Position numbers and translations under genes: made by a program | Shown here: positions 1 to 8,789 of the stretch, piece after piece | Position numbering within the stretch: the first letter of the stretch is position 1 | Layout of the letters: each line of letters starts with the position of its first letter | Assembly: GCF_001956045.1 (NCBI RefSeq) | Contig: NZ_MRTH01000032.1 | Span: forward strand, 1-64,000 | DNA: 64,000 nucleotides | Direction: 5' to 3' | Origin: Paenibacillus sp. FSL H7-0331 | GTDB taxonomy: Bacteria > Bacillota > Bacilli > Paenibacillales > NBRC-103111 | Notes under the pieces: model-generated | Databases searched by the model: none | Seen by the model: the letters and a program-made list of their open reading frames with translations, nothing else | Told to the model about the DNA's origin: nothing

Positions 1-102
1 ATGATTAAAACGAAAAATCTTGCCATAGGGCGTTCCTCTGTCTGCAAAAGCTTGCGCGTGACTTTCCCCTTTGGACACATCCAAACCAATGACAGGGTTC
101 AC
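1..102 (-). mobile_element. IS110-family transposase, N-terminal fragment cut by window edge
   Basis: The reverse strand reads 34 codons from a GTG at 102, beginning VNPVIGLDVSKGES and running off the left edge. The VIGLDVSK stretch is the start of the RuvC-like DEDD domain of IS110 transposases; its first Asp (D9) is the first catalytic acidic residue of that family. A GGAG ribosome binding site lies just upstream. A second, broken IS110 copy at 14589-15490 has the same start (MNPVIGMDISKGQS). The element's left end probably lies in the following 100-250 bases, which have no convincing gene. Whether this copy is intact cannot be seen. Confidence 0.85.
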
Positions 103-448
103 ATAATCACTCCAATTATATTTTTCACCGGCAACCCCTAACCTTCTTGTCGTCCACATTATGGCATGTGATTCGGGATCATGGTCCCAACCAGCCTAAT
201 CATGGTTTAGCAAGTAGGGGGGATGAACTGTATAGCTCTCGGGATCCATCTCCCACGGGCAGAAACGTTCGATCCCCGGCTACCGCTATCTTACGTCCAC
301 ACAAAAATAAGGTCTACCAGAAAGATCTGGTGACCTCATAATACGAACGGGCAGGATAGTGTGGTGCCTACCTTGAATACATAAGGGTAAAGCTAATTGT
401 TTGCTGTAATCGCGAATGGGTCGCATCTTTAAGGAAAGCAGGCACCAC

Positions 449-802
449 ATGAAACTCAAAGGAACTATGACAGAACAGTCATATCGAGAAGAATTAATAG
501 CATCAAAATCTCATTTGTTCAATGAGATATCCATGTGTAGGTTTTTAAACATAATTAGAGAGACATTTCCCGCTGTGAAGACAGCCTACGTTTTATCTTG
601 GACACCAGAACAAGGTGAGGATATCATTAGCTTTCTTGTGGATACTCACTCAGTTATTAAGATTGAACTGGACCGTTATGATAAAACACTTGTTCCGATA
701 GTCGATGTGTATCCAATTGAAAATTGGATGAAGGGACTTAGTAAAACGTTTCAGATTAAAATCGCAGTAGCCTTCGATTTAGCTATGAATGATTTAATAT
801 AA
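449..802 (+). CDS. hypothetical protein, 117 aa
   Basis: I do not recognise this protein. It is soluble, charged and mixed alpha/beta in appearance, with no signal peptide or membrane segment. The ATG at 449 is preferred because an AAGGAAAGCAGG purine run lies just upstream; 416 (no clear ribosome binding site) and 467 (AAAGGA very close) are alternatives. It stands alone between an IS110 end and degenerate sequence, so the context says nothing about function. Codon use looks like that of a real gene. Confidence 0.55.
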   Translation: MKLKGTMTEQSYREELIASKSHLFNEISMCRFLNIIRETFPAVKTAYVLSWTPEQGEDIISFLVDTHSVIKIELDRYDKTLVPIVDVYPIENWMKGLSKTFQIKIAVAFDLAMNDLI

Positions 803-1312
803 GGCAATTAAGGTAATTGCAGTAACAAGTACTAACGGGAAACTATAGCTCAATAAACAACTAAGACGCGGCTGCTGGCATCGGGGCATGGGTTTGAATA
901 TATGTGTGCAGGCGATTTTATTCAGCGCTCTTAGGTTCAATAAGGCTGCGGTTACGTAGAGTTTATTGGTGTTGCGATAAAGAATCAGGGCTCATATTAT
1001 CGGCAGCTCCGCTCCATGACAGTCGTCCATCTCCTGATTCCACTTGGAGAACCTCCCCAAAAATACGTTTGTGATCTACCGCGAGTGAATGAGCCGATCC
1101 AAATTTTGAATGCGTTGTTGCATGAAAAATCCCCTCTCATCGTCGTATTTTCCTGACCTATGCATTTTGATATCTATTCTATGGTCAAAATATATACTGA
1201 TATGGCTTAGAGAAGACATGCCGTTATATTTTTCAATAGAAACTGACAAAAAAGTATCCCAACATTATAATTGTTTAATATATCCTATAGCGGCACTGAC
1301 TAGGAGGACGGC
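803..1312 (+). other. gene-poor stretch with a degenerate reading frame
   Basis: Right after the stop at 802 is a small inverted repeat, GCAATTA-agg-TAATTGC (804-820). A phrase GGGAAACTATAGCTCAATAAA (838-858) recurs near 7793 and 30090. From 872 to 1156 one frame reads like protein with two internal stops (LLASGHGFEYMCAGDFIQRS, then GCGYVEFIGVAIKNQGSYYR, then MTVVHLLIPLGEPPQKYVCD) and ends at 1156. This looks like a decayed gene of unknown family. The last 150 bases are AT-rich and probably hold the promoter of the LytTR gene at 1313. Confidence 0.3.
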
Positions 1313-2248
1313 ATGAAATTTCAACCAATGTATGATGATGGGGAATTATTTCTACCGAAGATCGAATTAAATATGACATCGAACCAATCGATTGGCATTA
1401 TAACGGACTTGAAGCGAAAACAGCTTTTAATGAATCAATTAGTGAATCATTCCCAATATTATTTATTTCGAGCTCAGCAAAAAGAGTATATGCGTTTAAC
1501 GGTGGAAGAGCTAATCAATTTTCTAATCAAAGTAACGGAGAGGAATGACCATGTCGCTTTGTTATTGGATTATTTTGCTTTAAAAGAAGAACGGAAGATA
1601 AAAATCAAGGATTTAAGCTCATCGAAAAGGATGTATGTGACATTACTGCGTGTCTTTTTTGCGCATCAGCCTACACTTGTACTGGAGGAACCCTATTTTT
1701 ACTTGGAAGAACAAGATCGTCGTCAATTTAAACGGATTCTGGATGACCTTTCGAAAGAAAAGCGGATTTTAATTTTAACTTCGAATTTAGAGGATGCCAT
1801 TATTTCCTGTGATGCCATTTATCGATTGAACGAGTTCGGATTTCATCAATTAGATATCCGGGACTCAGAAGAGGATAAGCAGGAAGTACAGAAACAAGAT
1901 GAGGCCAATATAACCTTGCAGAAGATATCTACAAAAAGAAAAGACAAAGTGATTTTATTTAATCCGCCTGAAATCGATTTTATAGAAAGTATAGATGGTT
2001 CGATCCTTGTTCATGTGGGTGGAGAAAATTATGACTGTGCTTTGACGCTAACCGAGCTCGAGCAGAAATTGTTAAATTTCGGGTTTTTCAGGTGTCATCG
2101 ATCCTACATCGTTAATCTGCAAAAAGTAAGAGAGATTATTACATGGACGAAGAATAGCTACAGCTTGCGATTAAATACAGGTAAAGACGCCATAGTTCCG
2201 TTATCTCGTTCAAAATTGCATGAATTAAAAACACTTCTTAACATTTAA
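1313..2248 (+). CDS. LytTR-family regulator with N-terminal degenerate ABC-ATPase-like domain
   Basis: This 311-aa protein has two parts. Residues 1 to about 205 follow the layout of an ABC ATPase but lack working motifs. There is no GxxGxGKT where Walker A should be (GIITDLKRKQLL), the signature position reads LSSSKRMYVTLLRV, the Walker B region reads TLVLEEP with Glu for Asp, and the H-loop position is TSN. Residues about 212-311 are a LytTR DNA-binding domain (FRCHRSYIVNLQKV, then VPLSRSKLHELKTLL). An AGGAGG ribosome binding site sits before the ATG. The ABC ATPase and permease genes follow 130 bases downstream. Such proteins occur in Bacillales beside ABC transporters; regulation of the neighbouring transporter is inferred. 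Confidence 0.88.
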   Translation: MKFQPMYDDGELFLPKIELNMTSNQSIGIITDLKRKQLLMNQLVNHSQYYLFRAQQKEYMRLTVEELINFLIKVTERNDHVALLLDYFALKEERKIKIKDLSSSKRMYVTLLRVFFAHQPTLVLEEPYFYLEEQDRRQFKRILDDLSKEKRILILTSNLEDAIISCDAIYRLNEFGFHQLDIRDSEEDKQEVQKQDEANITLQKISTKRKDKVILFNPPEIDFIESIDGSILVHVGGENYDCALTLTELEQKLLNFGFFRCHRSYIVNLQKVREIITWTKNSYSLRLNTGKDAIVPLSRSKLHELKTLLNI

Positions 2249-2381
2249 CTTCCGGGGTCGAACCAATCAAGCATTGGGTGGTACCATTCAGGCGATAACA
2301 GCTACATTTCGGCGGTTTTTGATGGCTGGAAGCATGCAATTTGTATATGTTTAAGTCATCAACTCTAAGGAAGTGGTGTTT

Positions 2382-3227
2382 ATGGATGTTATCCAAGTAG
2401 AACGTATTCGAAAGAGATTTGGAAATAAGGATGCGTTAGCCGATGTGTCTTTTTCAATTCCACAAGGGGAAATTTTTGGTTTCCTAGGTCCGAGTGGTTC
2501 AGGAAAAACGACATTAATAAAAATTTTAACTGCGCAGTTAAATCCGACAAGTGGACAGGCAAGTGTATTTAACCAGCCAGCGGAGATGATGCATCAGTCT
2601 TCACAGAAGATGCGCTTTGGCATTTTGACAGATAACAGTGGTCTATATGAGAGATTAACTATTGAGGAAAATCTAGAGCTGTATCACCAATTATATGATC
2701 TTCCCAGATCTTCAATCGATAAGGTGCTGCAGTTTGTAAACTTAAGCAGAGAGCGGAAAAAGAAAGTCAATCTCCTATCGAAAGGGATGCGTCAGCGTGT
2801 CATGTTGGCATGCGCGATTATCCATGAGCCGGAATTATTATTTTTAGATGAACCTACTTCGGCTTTAGATCCAGTAAACTCATCACATATTTATAAAGGC
2901 TTACGCTACTTAAATGAGAAAGGGACAACGATTTTTTTAACTACGCATGATATGGCTGAAGCAGAATTGATATGTAATCGTGTAGCGATTTTGTATCAGG
3001 GACAAATCCAAACCATCGGCTCACCGAAGGAACTTAAACGACAGCATCGGGAAAACGTAGTTTGTGTTGACTTAATAAATGGGGAAACATACGAGCTCCC
3101 GTTAGATGAGGGAACGGCTGATCAAATAGCTGATTGGATGAAACGAGGGTTAATTGATCGATTAGAAACGAAAGAGCCAAGTCTAGGTGATATCTTTATT
3201 CAAATGACAGGAAGTGAGTTACTATGA
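2382..3227 (+). CDS. ABC transporter ATP-binding protein
   Basis: A 281-aa ABC-2-type exporter ATPase. Walker A is GPSGSGKTT (about residues 36-44), the signature is LSKGMRQRV, Walker B with catalytic Glu is LLFLDEPTSALDP, and the H-loop is TTHD. It presumably powers the permease encoded next, with which it overlaps by four bases (ATGA). The ATG at 2382 is chosen because AAGGAAGTGG ends five bases before it; two upstream in-frame GTG codons lie inside that ribosome binding site. The LytTR/ABC-like regulator is directly upstream, so this is probably a regulator-controlled exporter. The substrate is unknown; antimicrobial peptide or lipid export is a family-based guess. Confidence 0.92.
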   Translation: MDVIQVERIRKRFGNKDALADVSFSIPQGEIFGFLGPSGSGKTTLIKILTAQLNPTSGQASVFNQPAEMMHQSSQKMRFGILTDNSGLYERLTIEENLELYHQLYDLPRSSIDKVLQFVNLSRERKKKVNLLSKGMRQRVMLACAIIHEPELLFLDEPTSALDPVNSSHIYKGLRYLNEKGTTIFLTTHDMAEAELICNRVAILYQGQIQTIGSPKELKRQHRENVVCVDLINGETYELPLDEGTADQIADWMKRGLIDRLETKEPSLGDIFIQMTGSELL

Positions 3228-3934
3228 GTATCTCATTAAAACGTGCCCGGGCGATATTTGTGAAGGATTACAAAGAGTTTTCACGTAATTATGCGCTCTC
3301 TATTATGTTGATTTTTCCAATTATCCTCGCACTTCTTTTTCGGGGGGCAGGTTCGTCTTTACCTGGAGCTATCGGTTTTCTTCTAAATACTTCGTTTGTA
3401 TTACTAACATGTTTCGCACAAGCATGCTTGATTGCGGAAGAAAAGGAGCGTAACACTTTACGGTCATTAATGATGACTCCGGCCACGACCATGGATGTTC
3501 TAATCGGTAAAAGTACTTTAGTCTTTGTCATGTCTGCTGTTGTTCTGGCTATTGCTACGTTTATATTTGGCTATAAGCCAGCTAATATATGGGCGTTTGT
3601 CGCAGCAATCATTCTTTCGATTATTCTATATACAGCAGCCGGGACGATATGTGGTTTATTCTCCAAGACGTTGCTGGAAGCATCATTATCTATCATTCCT
3701 GCAGCGATAGTATTTACTGCGCCTCCAGTTGCAACGTTACTATTTGGTGATTTTCCGATTTTCAAAGTACTGGATTATACACCAAGCGTTCAACTTGTGC
3801 AATTGCTAAATATACGCAATATAGGCTTTACGACGGGAGACTTAATAAAACCCCTCCTCATTATTTTGGTATGGACGGTTGTATTAACGATTGTATCTGT
3901 TATTTTGTATCAAAGACGGTTAAAGGATGAGTAG
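3224..3934 (+). CDS. ABC-2 type transporter permease
   Basis: A 236-aa integral membrane protein with about six hydrophobic segments (first near residues 25-50, last near 210-232). A short charged stretch between the second and third segments (AEEKERNTLRSLMMTPAT) is typical of ABC-2 permeases. It overlaps the ATPase gene by four bases, so the two are translationally coupled and probably form one exporter. No clear terminator follows; the next 95 bases lead to secA2. Confidence 0.9.
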   Translation: MSISLKRARAIFVKDYKEFSRNYALSIMLIFPIILALLFRGAGSSLPGAIGFLLNTSFVLLTCFAQACLIAEEKERNTLRSLMMTPATTMDVLIGKSTLVFVMSAVVLAIATFIFGYKPANIWAFVAAIILSIILYTAAGTICGLFSKTLLEASLSIIPAAIVFTAPPVATLLFGDFPIFKVLDYTPSVQLVQLLNIRNIGFTTGDLIKPLLIILVWTVVLTIVSVILYQRRLKDE

Positions 3935-4032
3935 GATAAAATTTATTCCAAATCTTGCTGTTGTTATAGAGTTTGATTATACTCTAGCCACTATAGAATC
4001 GCGTATTTCCACAGAGGAGGGACCAAATTCCG

Positions 4033-6309
4033 ATGAATTTAGTCGTCAAGTTGATGCAAAAATTCAAAGACCGAGATACCCAGAATAAGCTGAAAGTCTA
4101 TCAGGACAAAGTGGAGCTCATCAGGAAACGGAATTTGGAAGCATGGGACGATCAACAGCTTCAAGCGGAATCCCTCCGGCTGCAAGAAGAAGCAAAATCG
4201 GGTACGCCTTTGGATGATCTGCTTGTCGATGCTTATGCATTAGTCTGCGAGGCAGCGAAGAGAAAGCTCGGATTACAGCCTTACGATGTCCAGATCATGG
4301 CTGCCATGGCTCTGCACGAGAGATTTGTGATCGAGCAGCATACCGGTGAAGGAAAAACGCTCTCTGCTGTTATGCCTGCTTATCTAAATGCGCTGACCGG
4401 CGAAGGCGTTCATGTGCTGACTTTTAACGATTATTTGGCAAATCGGGATGCGGAGTGGATGGGCCCGATCTATCGTTTCCTTGGGTTAACAGTAAACTCG
4501 GTTCAAGCGGGTATGAGCCTGTTTGAGAAACGGGAAGCGTACGCCAAGGATATAACTTATGTTACGGCTAAAGAGGCGGGATTCGATTATTTGCGCGACA
4601 CGATCGCACTTAACGAAGCCGATACCGTGCATCGTCCTTTCCACTATGTCATCGTCGACGAAGCGGATTCACTGCTTCTCGACGAAGCGCGGGTGCCGCT
4701 AGTCATCACCGGCGAGTCGGGCTCTTCCAGCGACGACGGCATTCGTTTCGCAGAAGTGGCTCGGCAGCTCGAGCAAGATGAGCATTACGACTTCGACGAG
4801 TTCCAGCGGAACGTTTACTTGAACGAAGCAGGCTCTGCGAAAGCGGAGTCGCTGCTGGGATGCGGCAATTTGTATGATAGCCATAATAGTCATTTGTTAA
4901 CGTCATTAAATTGCGAGCTCCATGTGGAATCTTTATTAAAAAAAGACGTCGATTACATCGTCAAGGACGGTAAAATCGAGCTGATCGAAGAATATACCGG
5001 CCGCGTGGCGGAGAACAGGTATTTGCCGGACGGGCTGCAAGCCGCGCTTGCGGCCAAAGAAGGGCTGCAGTCGAAAGCCGGCGGGAAAATTCTCGGGATG
5101 ATCACCCTTCAACACTTCATTAGCCTGTATCCGAAGATTTGCGGAATGACGGCTACCGCGCACGCTTCCGCAATGGAATTCAAAGATATTTATGCGCTGC
5201 AGGTCGTGCAAATTCCACCGAACCGGCCAAACATACGGATCGACCATCCGCACCGGATTTATACCCATAAAGAAGCCAAGCTTAAGGCGCTTGTACAGGA
5301 AATCTCGTCCGTCCATGCGAAAGGACGTCCAATTCTCATTGGTGCGTCAAGCGTCGAGGAGTCTGACATGCTGGCGGAGGCGCTAGCGGTTGCCGGCGTA
5401 CTTTGCCATGTTCTGAATGCGAAAAACGACGCAGAAGAAGCCGATATCATCGCAAAAGCTGGAGAAATTGGCGCCGTGACGGTGTCTACGAATATGGCGG
5501 GACGCGGCGTTGACATTCGGCTCGGCGGCGGCAACCCCACGCAAGCAGAAGTTGTCGCCATGCTGGGAGGATTGTACGTGATTGGTACGCATGTGAATGA
5601 AAGCGTGCGGATCGACGACCAACTGCGCGGGCGTTCTGGCCGCCAAGGCGACCCTGGAGCTTCCGTATTTTTCATAAGCTTGGAGGACGAGTTGTTGCTT
5701 CGGTTCGGCATCAATAAAGCGATTCGCGCTCCCAGGCAGGATGAGGCACTCGAAGAGTCGGTGCTCCGCAGCAAAATCGCGCATATTCAGCGCGTTATTA
5801 TGGGCCAAAACTTCCATATCCGCCAGGAACTGAACAGTTATTCGGATATGGTGGAGGATCAAAGGCGAATCTTATACGCGGAGAGACTCGGAATTTTGAA
5901 TGGCGAGAAGCCGATGAGCCCTTCGGAGCAGCGGGTACGGCTTTTTTATATCGACGAGTTCTGGGCTGACCATCTTGCATACGTTTCTTACATTCGCGAA
6001 GGCATCCACTTGGAGAGCCTTGTCAGCGGCAATCCGATCGACGAATTTCATGCACAAATCACCCAAGCATACGAGCAAATTCCAACTAAAATAAATAGCG
6101 AGTCGGCGAATATGCTTGTAAGGCTCGGAGGTTCGAATGATCCGGCGAAGTGGGAAGAGTTCGGTCTGAAGAGCCCTACTTCCACTCGGACTTATATAAT
6201 CAACGATCAATACATCCAGAATAAGCGCAGCTCATGGACCGCAATGACTGTATTTGCTTTTGGGATTCGCAATATTTTGAGGCCGATATTCAAACTGTCA
6301 GAATTTTGA
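4033..6309 (+). CDS. secA2: accessory Sec system translocase ATPase SecA2
   Basis: A 758-aa SecA-family motor that drives a subset of proteins through the SecYEG channel using ATP. Walker A is HTGEGKT (about 103-109), Walker B is VDEADSLLLDEAR, and the second helicase lobe has STNMAGRGVDIRLGGG and LRGRSGRQGDPG. It is shorter than a housekeeping SecA (about 840 aa) and ends without the C-terminal linker and zinc-binding CxCxnCHC tail, which is why I call it SecA2. The ribosome binding site GAGGAGG precedes the ATG. No secY2, glycosyltransferase or obvious dedicated substrate adjoins it, so its cargo is unknown. Base composition is slightly more GC-rich than the genes to its left. Confidence 0.9.
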   Translation: MNLVVKLMQKFKDRDTQNKLKVYQDKVELIRKRNLEAWDDQQLQAESLRLQEEAKSGTPLDDLLVDAYALVCEAAKRKLGLQPYDVQIMAAMALHERFVIEQHTGEGKTLSAVMPAYLNALTGEGVHVLTFNDYLANRDAEWMGPIYRFLGLTVNSVQAGMSLFEKREAYAKDITYVTAKEAGFDYLRDTIALNEADTVHRPFHYVIVDEADSLLLDEARVPLVITGESGSSSDDGIRFAEVARQLEQDEHYDFDEFQRNVYLNEAGSAKAESLLGCGNLYDSHNSHLLTSLNCELHVESLLKKDVDYIVKDGKIELIEEYTGRVAENRYLPDGLQAALAAKEGLQSKAGGKILGMITLQHFISLYPKICGMTATAHASAMEFKDIYALQVVQIPPNRPNIRIDHPHRIYTHKEAKLKALVQEISSVHAKGRPILIGASSVEESDMLAEALAVAGVLCHVLNAKNDAEEADIIAKAGEIGAVTVSTNMAGRGVDIRLGGGNPTQAEVVAMLGGLYVIGTHVNESVRIDDQLRGRSGRQGDPGASVFFISLEDELLLRFGINKAIRAPRQDEALEESVLRSKIAHIQRVIMGQNFHIRQELNSYSDMVEDQRRILYAERLGILNGEKPMSPSEQRVRLFYIDEFWADHLAYVSYIREGIHLESLVSGNPIDEFHAQITQAYEQIPTKINSESANMLVRLGGSNDPAKWEEFGLKSPTSTRTYIINDQYIQNKRSSWTAMTVFAFGIRNILRPIFKLSEF

Positions 6310-6330
6310 TGCAGCGTAGCTTGTTCAAGG

Positions 6331-6483
6331 ATGAACGGGACGAATACGAGCGAACGTTCGATTCATCCTGTGCTGAAAATGTTGAAGCGAAGCGTTGACT
6401 CCGTGTTGACTTCGGACAATAAAATATACATCGCAAGGGCGTACTTGCCCCATGGTGATGTATTCAAAGTTGAAGTGCGTTGA
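6331..6483 (+). CDS. possible small protein, 50 aa
   Basis: A short frame beginning MNGTNTSERSIHPVLKML and ending HGDVFKVEVR reads like real protein, but the AAGG just before the ATG is too close to be a good ribosome binding site. It could equally be the C-terminal remnant of a lost gene. It lies between secA2 and a terminator hairpin at 6567. No family recognised. Confidence 0.3.
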   Translation: MNGTNTSERSIHPVLKMLKRSVDSVLTSDNKIYIARAYLPHGDVFKVEVR

Positions 6484-6566
6484 ATTAAATCTGTTTTCCT
6501 AGAATCTGATTATATATCTTGTCCGCTTGGATTCCACAATTTTATAATCGATATAAACATACCACT

Positions 6567-6592
6567 GCCGTCAAAGCTATGGCGGCTTTTTT
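6567..6592 (+). terminator. rho-independent terminator
   Basis: A seven-pair stem (GCCGTCA with TGGCGGC, one G-U pair) with a six-base loop is followed by six T residues. It probably ends transcription from secA2. Confidence 0.75.
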
Positions 6593-6618
6593 GCACTCAT
6601 TTTGAGAGGGGGATTTAT

Positions 6619-7725
6619 ATGCCGAATGCAACAGCAACACGTGAACGACTGACTTCCTCTGTGACCTCCTTGCATCATCCACTCGATTATTACTTCGGCC
6701 TCTTCCTTCGAGCCAAAGAGACAGAGGGCTTGAAAATATGTACGATATGGGGGCAACGAACGATTTTTACTATCTCGTCGCCTTCTTCCCCGAACCTCTT
6801 CAAACCGACCGAATTACGATAGAAGGCGGTCTTACTCAGCTGGGCAACAAAATGGGGAATATCCCCATTCGCCAAGGGCAATGGAATTTCGATTTTTCCA
6901 TCGATATGAAGAAAGCTAATAAAAAGACAACCATTACTCCGCTGAAGGGAAGCTATACCACTCCGGACGGAATGACGGTTCGATTGAAGCGGTTGACCCG
7001 GATGGTGCAGGGAGTTCGCTTGGAACACGACACCGAACTCAGTGAGGAAGCCTTGGCACGTTCACCACAAGAATTATGGAAGCAACAAGGTTTGAAGTTT
7101 CATTTGGAGGATATGCAAGGGGGGGGGGATCCAAAGCGTTAATTCGAGAAAAGTGGCACCGGGTTTTGTGATGACTCAGTCCCGTAACCCCGGGGACAAG
7201 CCTGGTATGATGCAATGGAGCTATACGTTTCAAGATTTGCCACTGGACAGCCCGTACACCTTCATATTTGATGGTTATTTCGTCTCGGAGCGCGACGATG
7301 CTTCGGTGCAGTTTGAGCCGTCCAAGCTAAAAGTTCAACCGTTTCCTTTCCGTTTTGAGGGTGACGATCTTATGTTAAGAGATTTCACTGTGGAATCCCC
7401 ACCGAATACGAATGGAGAAGAAGTGGAGGGATCCTTGCATCTAGACGGTACGCTGTGGAATGAGTATTTGCAAAGCGAATGGAGGTTAAAAGTACCCAAT
7501 GGTAAAGAGTATACGATCACAATGCGCGGCGCTTCGACAACGGAAGGGTCTTCTGGATGGAAAGACGGTTATATTCGGCTCGGCGGACCAAATTTAGGTG
7601 GTCTATTTGAATTCCGCGCTCCGGGGCTTACAGAGATACCGGACCGGCTTCAGCTAACTCGGACGGTAGTGGATCGGCTTTATACCAACGTGGATTGGTC
7701 CACACCGGTAAAAGAAGAAAGCTAG
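6619..7725 (+). pseudogene. frameshifted hypothetical protein (two compensating homopolymer indels, G10 tract)
   Basis: Three overlapping frames join into one protein-like reading of 369 codons including the stop. It starts at an ATG behind GAGAGGGGG (6619), moves to a second frame near 6735 at a GAAAAT run, and returns to the first frame at a run of ten Gs (7119-7128). With nine Gs the frame would continue MQGGGIQSVNSRK into the part from 7153. As given, the G10 run leads to a stop at 7140-7142. The protein is rich in beta-strand-like, charged segments with no signal peptide. The later part (SPYTFIFDGYFVSERDDASV) has the feel of the C-terminal domains of DUF4179/DUF5643-type proteins, but I cannot assign it. 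The indels may be mutation, phase variation or sequencing error. Confidence 0.6.
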
Positions 7726-7990
7726 CAACCGTGAAGGCAAGCTAACGCTAGTCTGATTAATGCAGGACTGGGGGTCCAGTTAAGCTTAATAAAAACGATA
7801 GCTCAATAAAGAACAACAAATTCATAAATCCGAGTGCTATTGGTTTCTTTCATTGCAGTTACTAGTATCTCTAGTTCGTTCTCCTGTTTCATCTTTGATC
7901 CCATCCTTTTCGGTCTTTTCTAAATCATCACCCGAATTGGCCGGTTGTTTAAAACACAAGTTCATTCTATATAGTACATTCAGTTAGAGG

Positions 7991-8090
7991 GAACGCGGTG
8001 TGCTGGGAAACTAGCACGCTCCGTGTGGAGCAGGGGAAAAGCTGGAGATCACTTCAAATGCTTACCTATTGCAACCGTTTGTTTAATATA
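7991..8090 (+). mobile_element. group II intron 3'-end remnant (domain V/VI)
   Basis: Bases 7991-8028 fold as a domain V hairpin: GTGCTGG, a GAAA tetraloop and CTAGCAC form a seven-pair stem (one G-U pair), followed by a two-base bulge and an outer stem with TCCGTGTG. The following purine-rich stretch and the ending CTTACCTATTGC resemble the domain VI and 3' splice region of bacterial group II introns. No reverse transcriptase/maturase frame lies within the 265 bases upstream, so this is a tail left after loss of the rest. The flanking sequence from 7726 holds no gene. Confidence 0.6.
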
Positions 8091-8141
8091 GATCTCGGGC
8101 GCAGGCTAATGGTGATTTCATAGAAATAGGGTGACAACAAA

Positions 8142-8369
8142 GTGATTTACGAGAAAGTGCACACAATGCATGACTGGTGGGACGGGCTAAAAGCAGGTGT
8201 AGCAGAATATCAAGGAATTCCTTATATTTTCACTAAAAATTTCAGTGAGGAACTAGATGATTACGACGACTACTATTTGCTAAACCCTATCACAGATATA
8301 ATCCCATTCGTATTAGTCCATTCTCTTTCCACAATCCCATTACTATGGGCTTTCGTAATTCAGGATTAA
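8142..8369 (+). CDS. hypothetical protein, 75 aa, possibly C-terminally truncated
   Basis: A GTG start with AGGGTGA upstream gives MIYEKVHTMHDWWDGLKAGVAEYQG and so on. The first 50 residues resemble a family of small uncharacterised proteins beginning with a KVHTMxDWxDGPRxGIADYxGxPH pattern, recalled from memory. After about residue 50 the sequence becomes hydrophobic and unlike that family, so a frameshift or truncation near 8300 is likely. It lies between the intron remnant and a palindrome-rich gap; function unknown. Confidence 0.45.
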   Translation: MIYEKVHTMHDWWDGLKAGVAEYQGIPYIFTKNFSEELDDYDDYYLLNPITDIIPFVLVHSLSTIPLLWAFVIQD

Positions 8370-8789
8370 CTCTTCCATATCACAAATTTTTAATATTTCC
8401 CTTATTATTATTTTGAAGAGAGCAATCAAAGAGTTAGGTTGACAGTTAAAACCAAATAATATTTTATAGACTATAACATTAATCAATTATTTTTCCGATA
8501 ATGACAAGTAAGGGCTTTTTTTTAAAATAATAGACTATGGTTATAGTCTATTATGTAAATGTATTACCCTATGAAGAGCCTAACGATAAATTATCAAGAA
8601 ACGCGTTACTTACCTACCATCAACGCGTTTAGATTTGGTTTCTGCACAGCAGTATATCGACCAGATGCTCAAATGTATTGCCGTTAAGAGTAGGATGCGT
8701 TTGTGTTGGTAATTGTGCTTTCCTTGCTTTTATTGGGGTAGAAAAAGGGTGGTTACCTTGCACAATTTATAGTATGAGGAGTGTTTGCC
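8370..8789. promoter_or_regulatory. gene-free stretch with two related palindromes
   Basis: No convincing gene. TATAGACTATA (8465-8475) is a perfect odd palindrome, and TAGACTAT-GGTT-ATAGTCTA (8531-8550) is a perfect inverted repeat sharing the same TAGACTATA core. Two copies of one dyad 66 bases apart look like an operator pair, perhaps for a lost GntR-, MarR- or TetR-type repressor. AT-rich sequence follows up to the GAGGAG ribosome binding site of the gene at 8790. Confidence 0.4.

Noticed and set aside
147..341. 64-aa plus-strand frame beside the IS110 fragment
   Set aside because: No ribosome binding site, arginine/proline-rich unnatural composition, and it lies in the probable end of the IS element.
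1110..1316. 68-aa frame overlapping the LytTR promoter and start
   Set aside because: It overlaps the strong AGGAGG start of the LytTR gene and crosses the ghost frame's stop; composition is not protein-like.
4936..6210. Long minus-strand frames inside secA2 (up to 171 aa)
   Set aside because: They are antisense shadows of a well-supported gene with GC-rich codons; none has a start signal or domain.
6619..7725. Programmed frameshifting at the G10 tract
   Set aside because: A second slip upstream and lack of a downstream pseudoknot or Shine-Dalgarno stimulator make ordinary mutation or sequencing error more likely.
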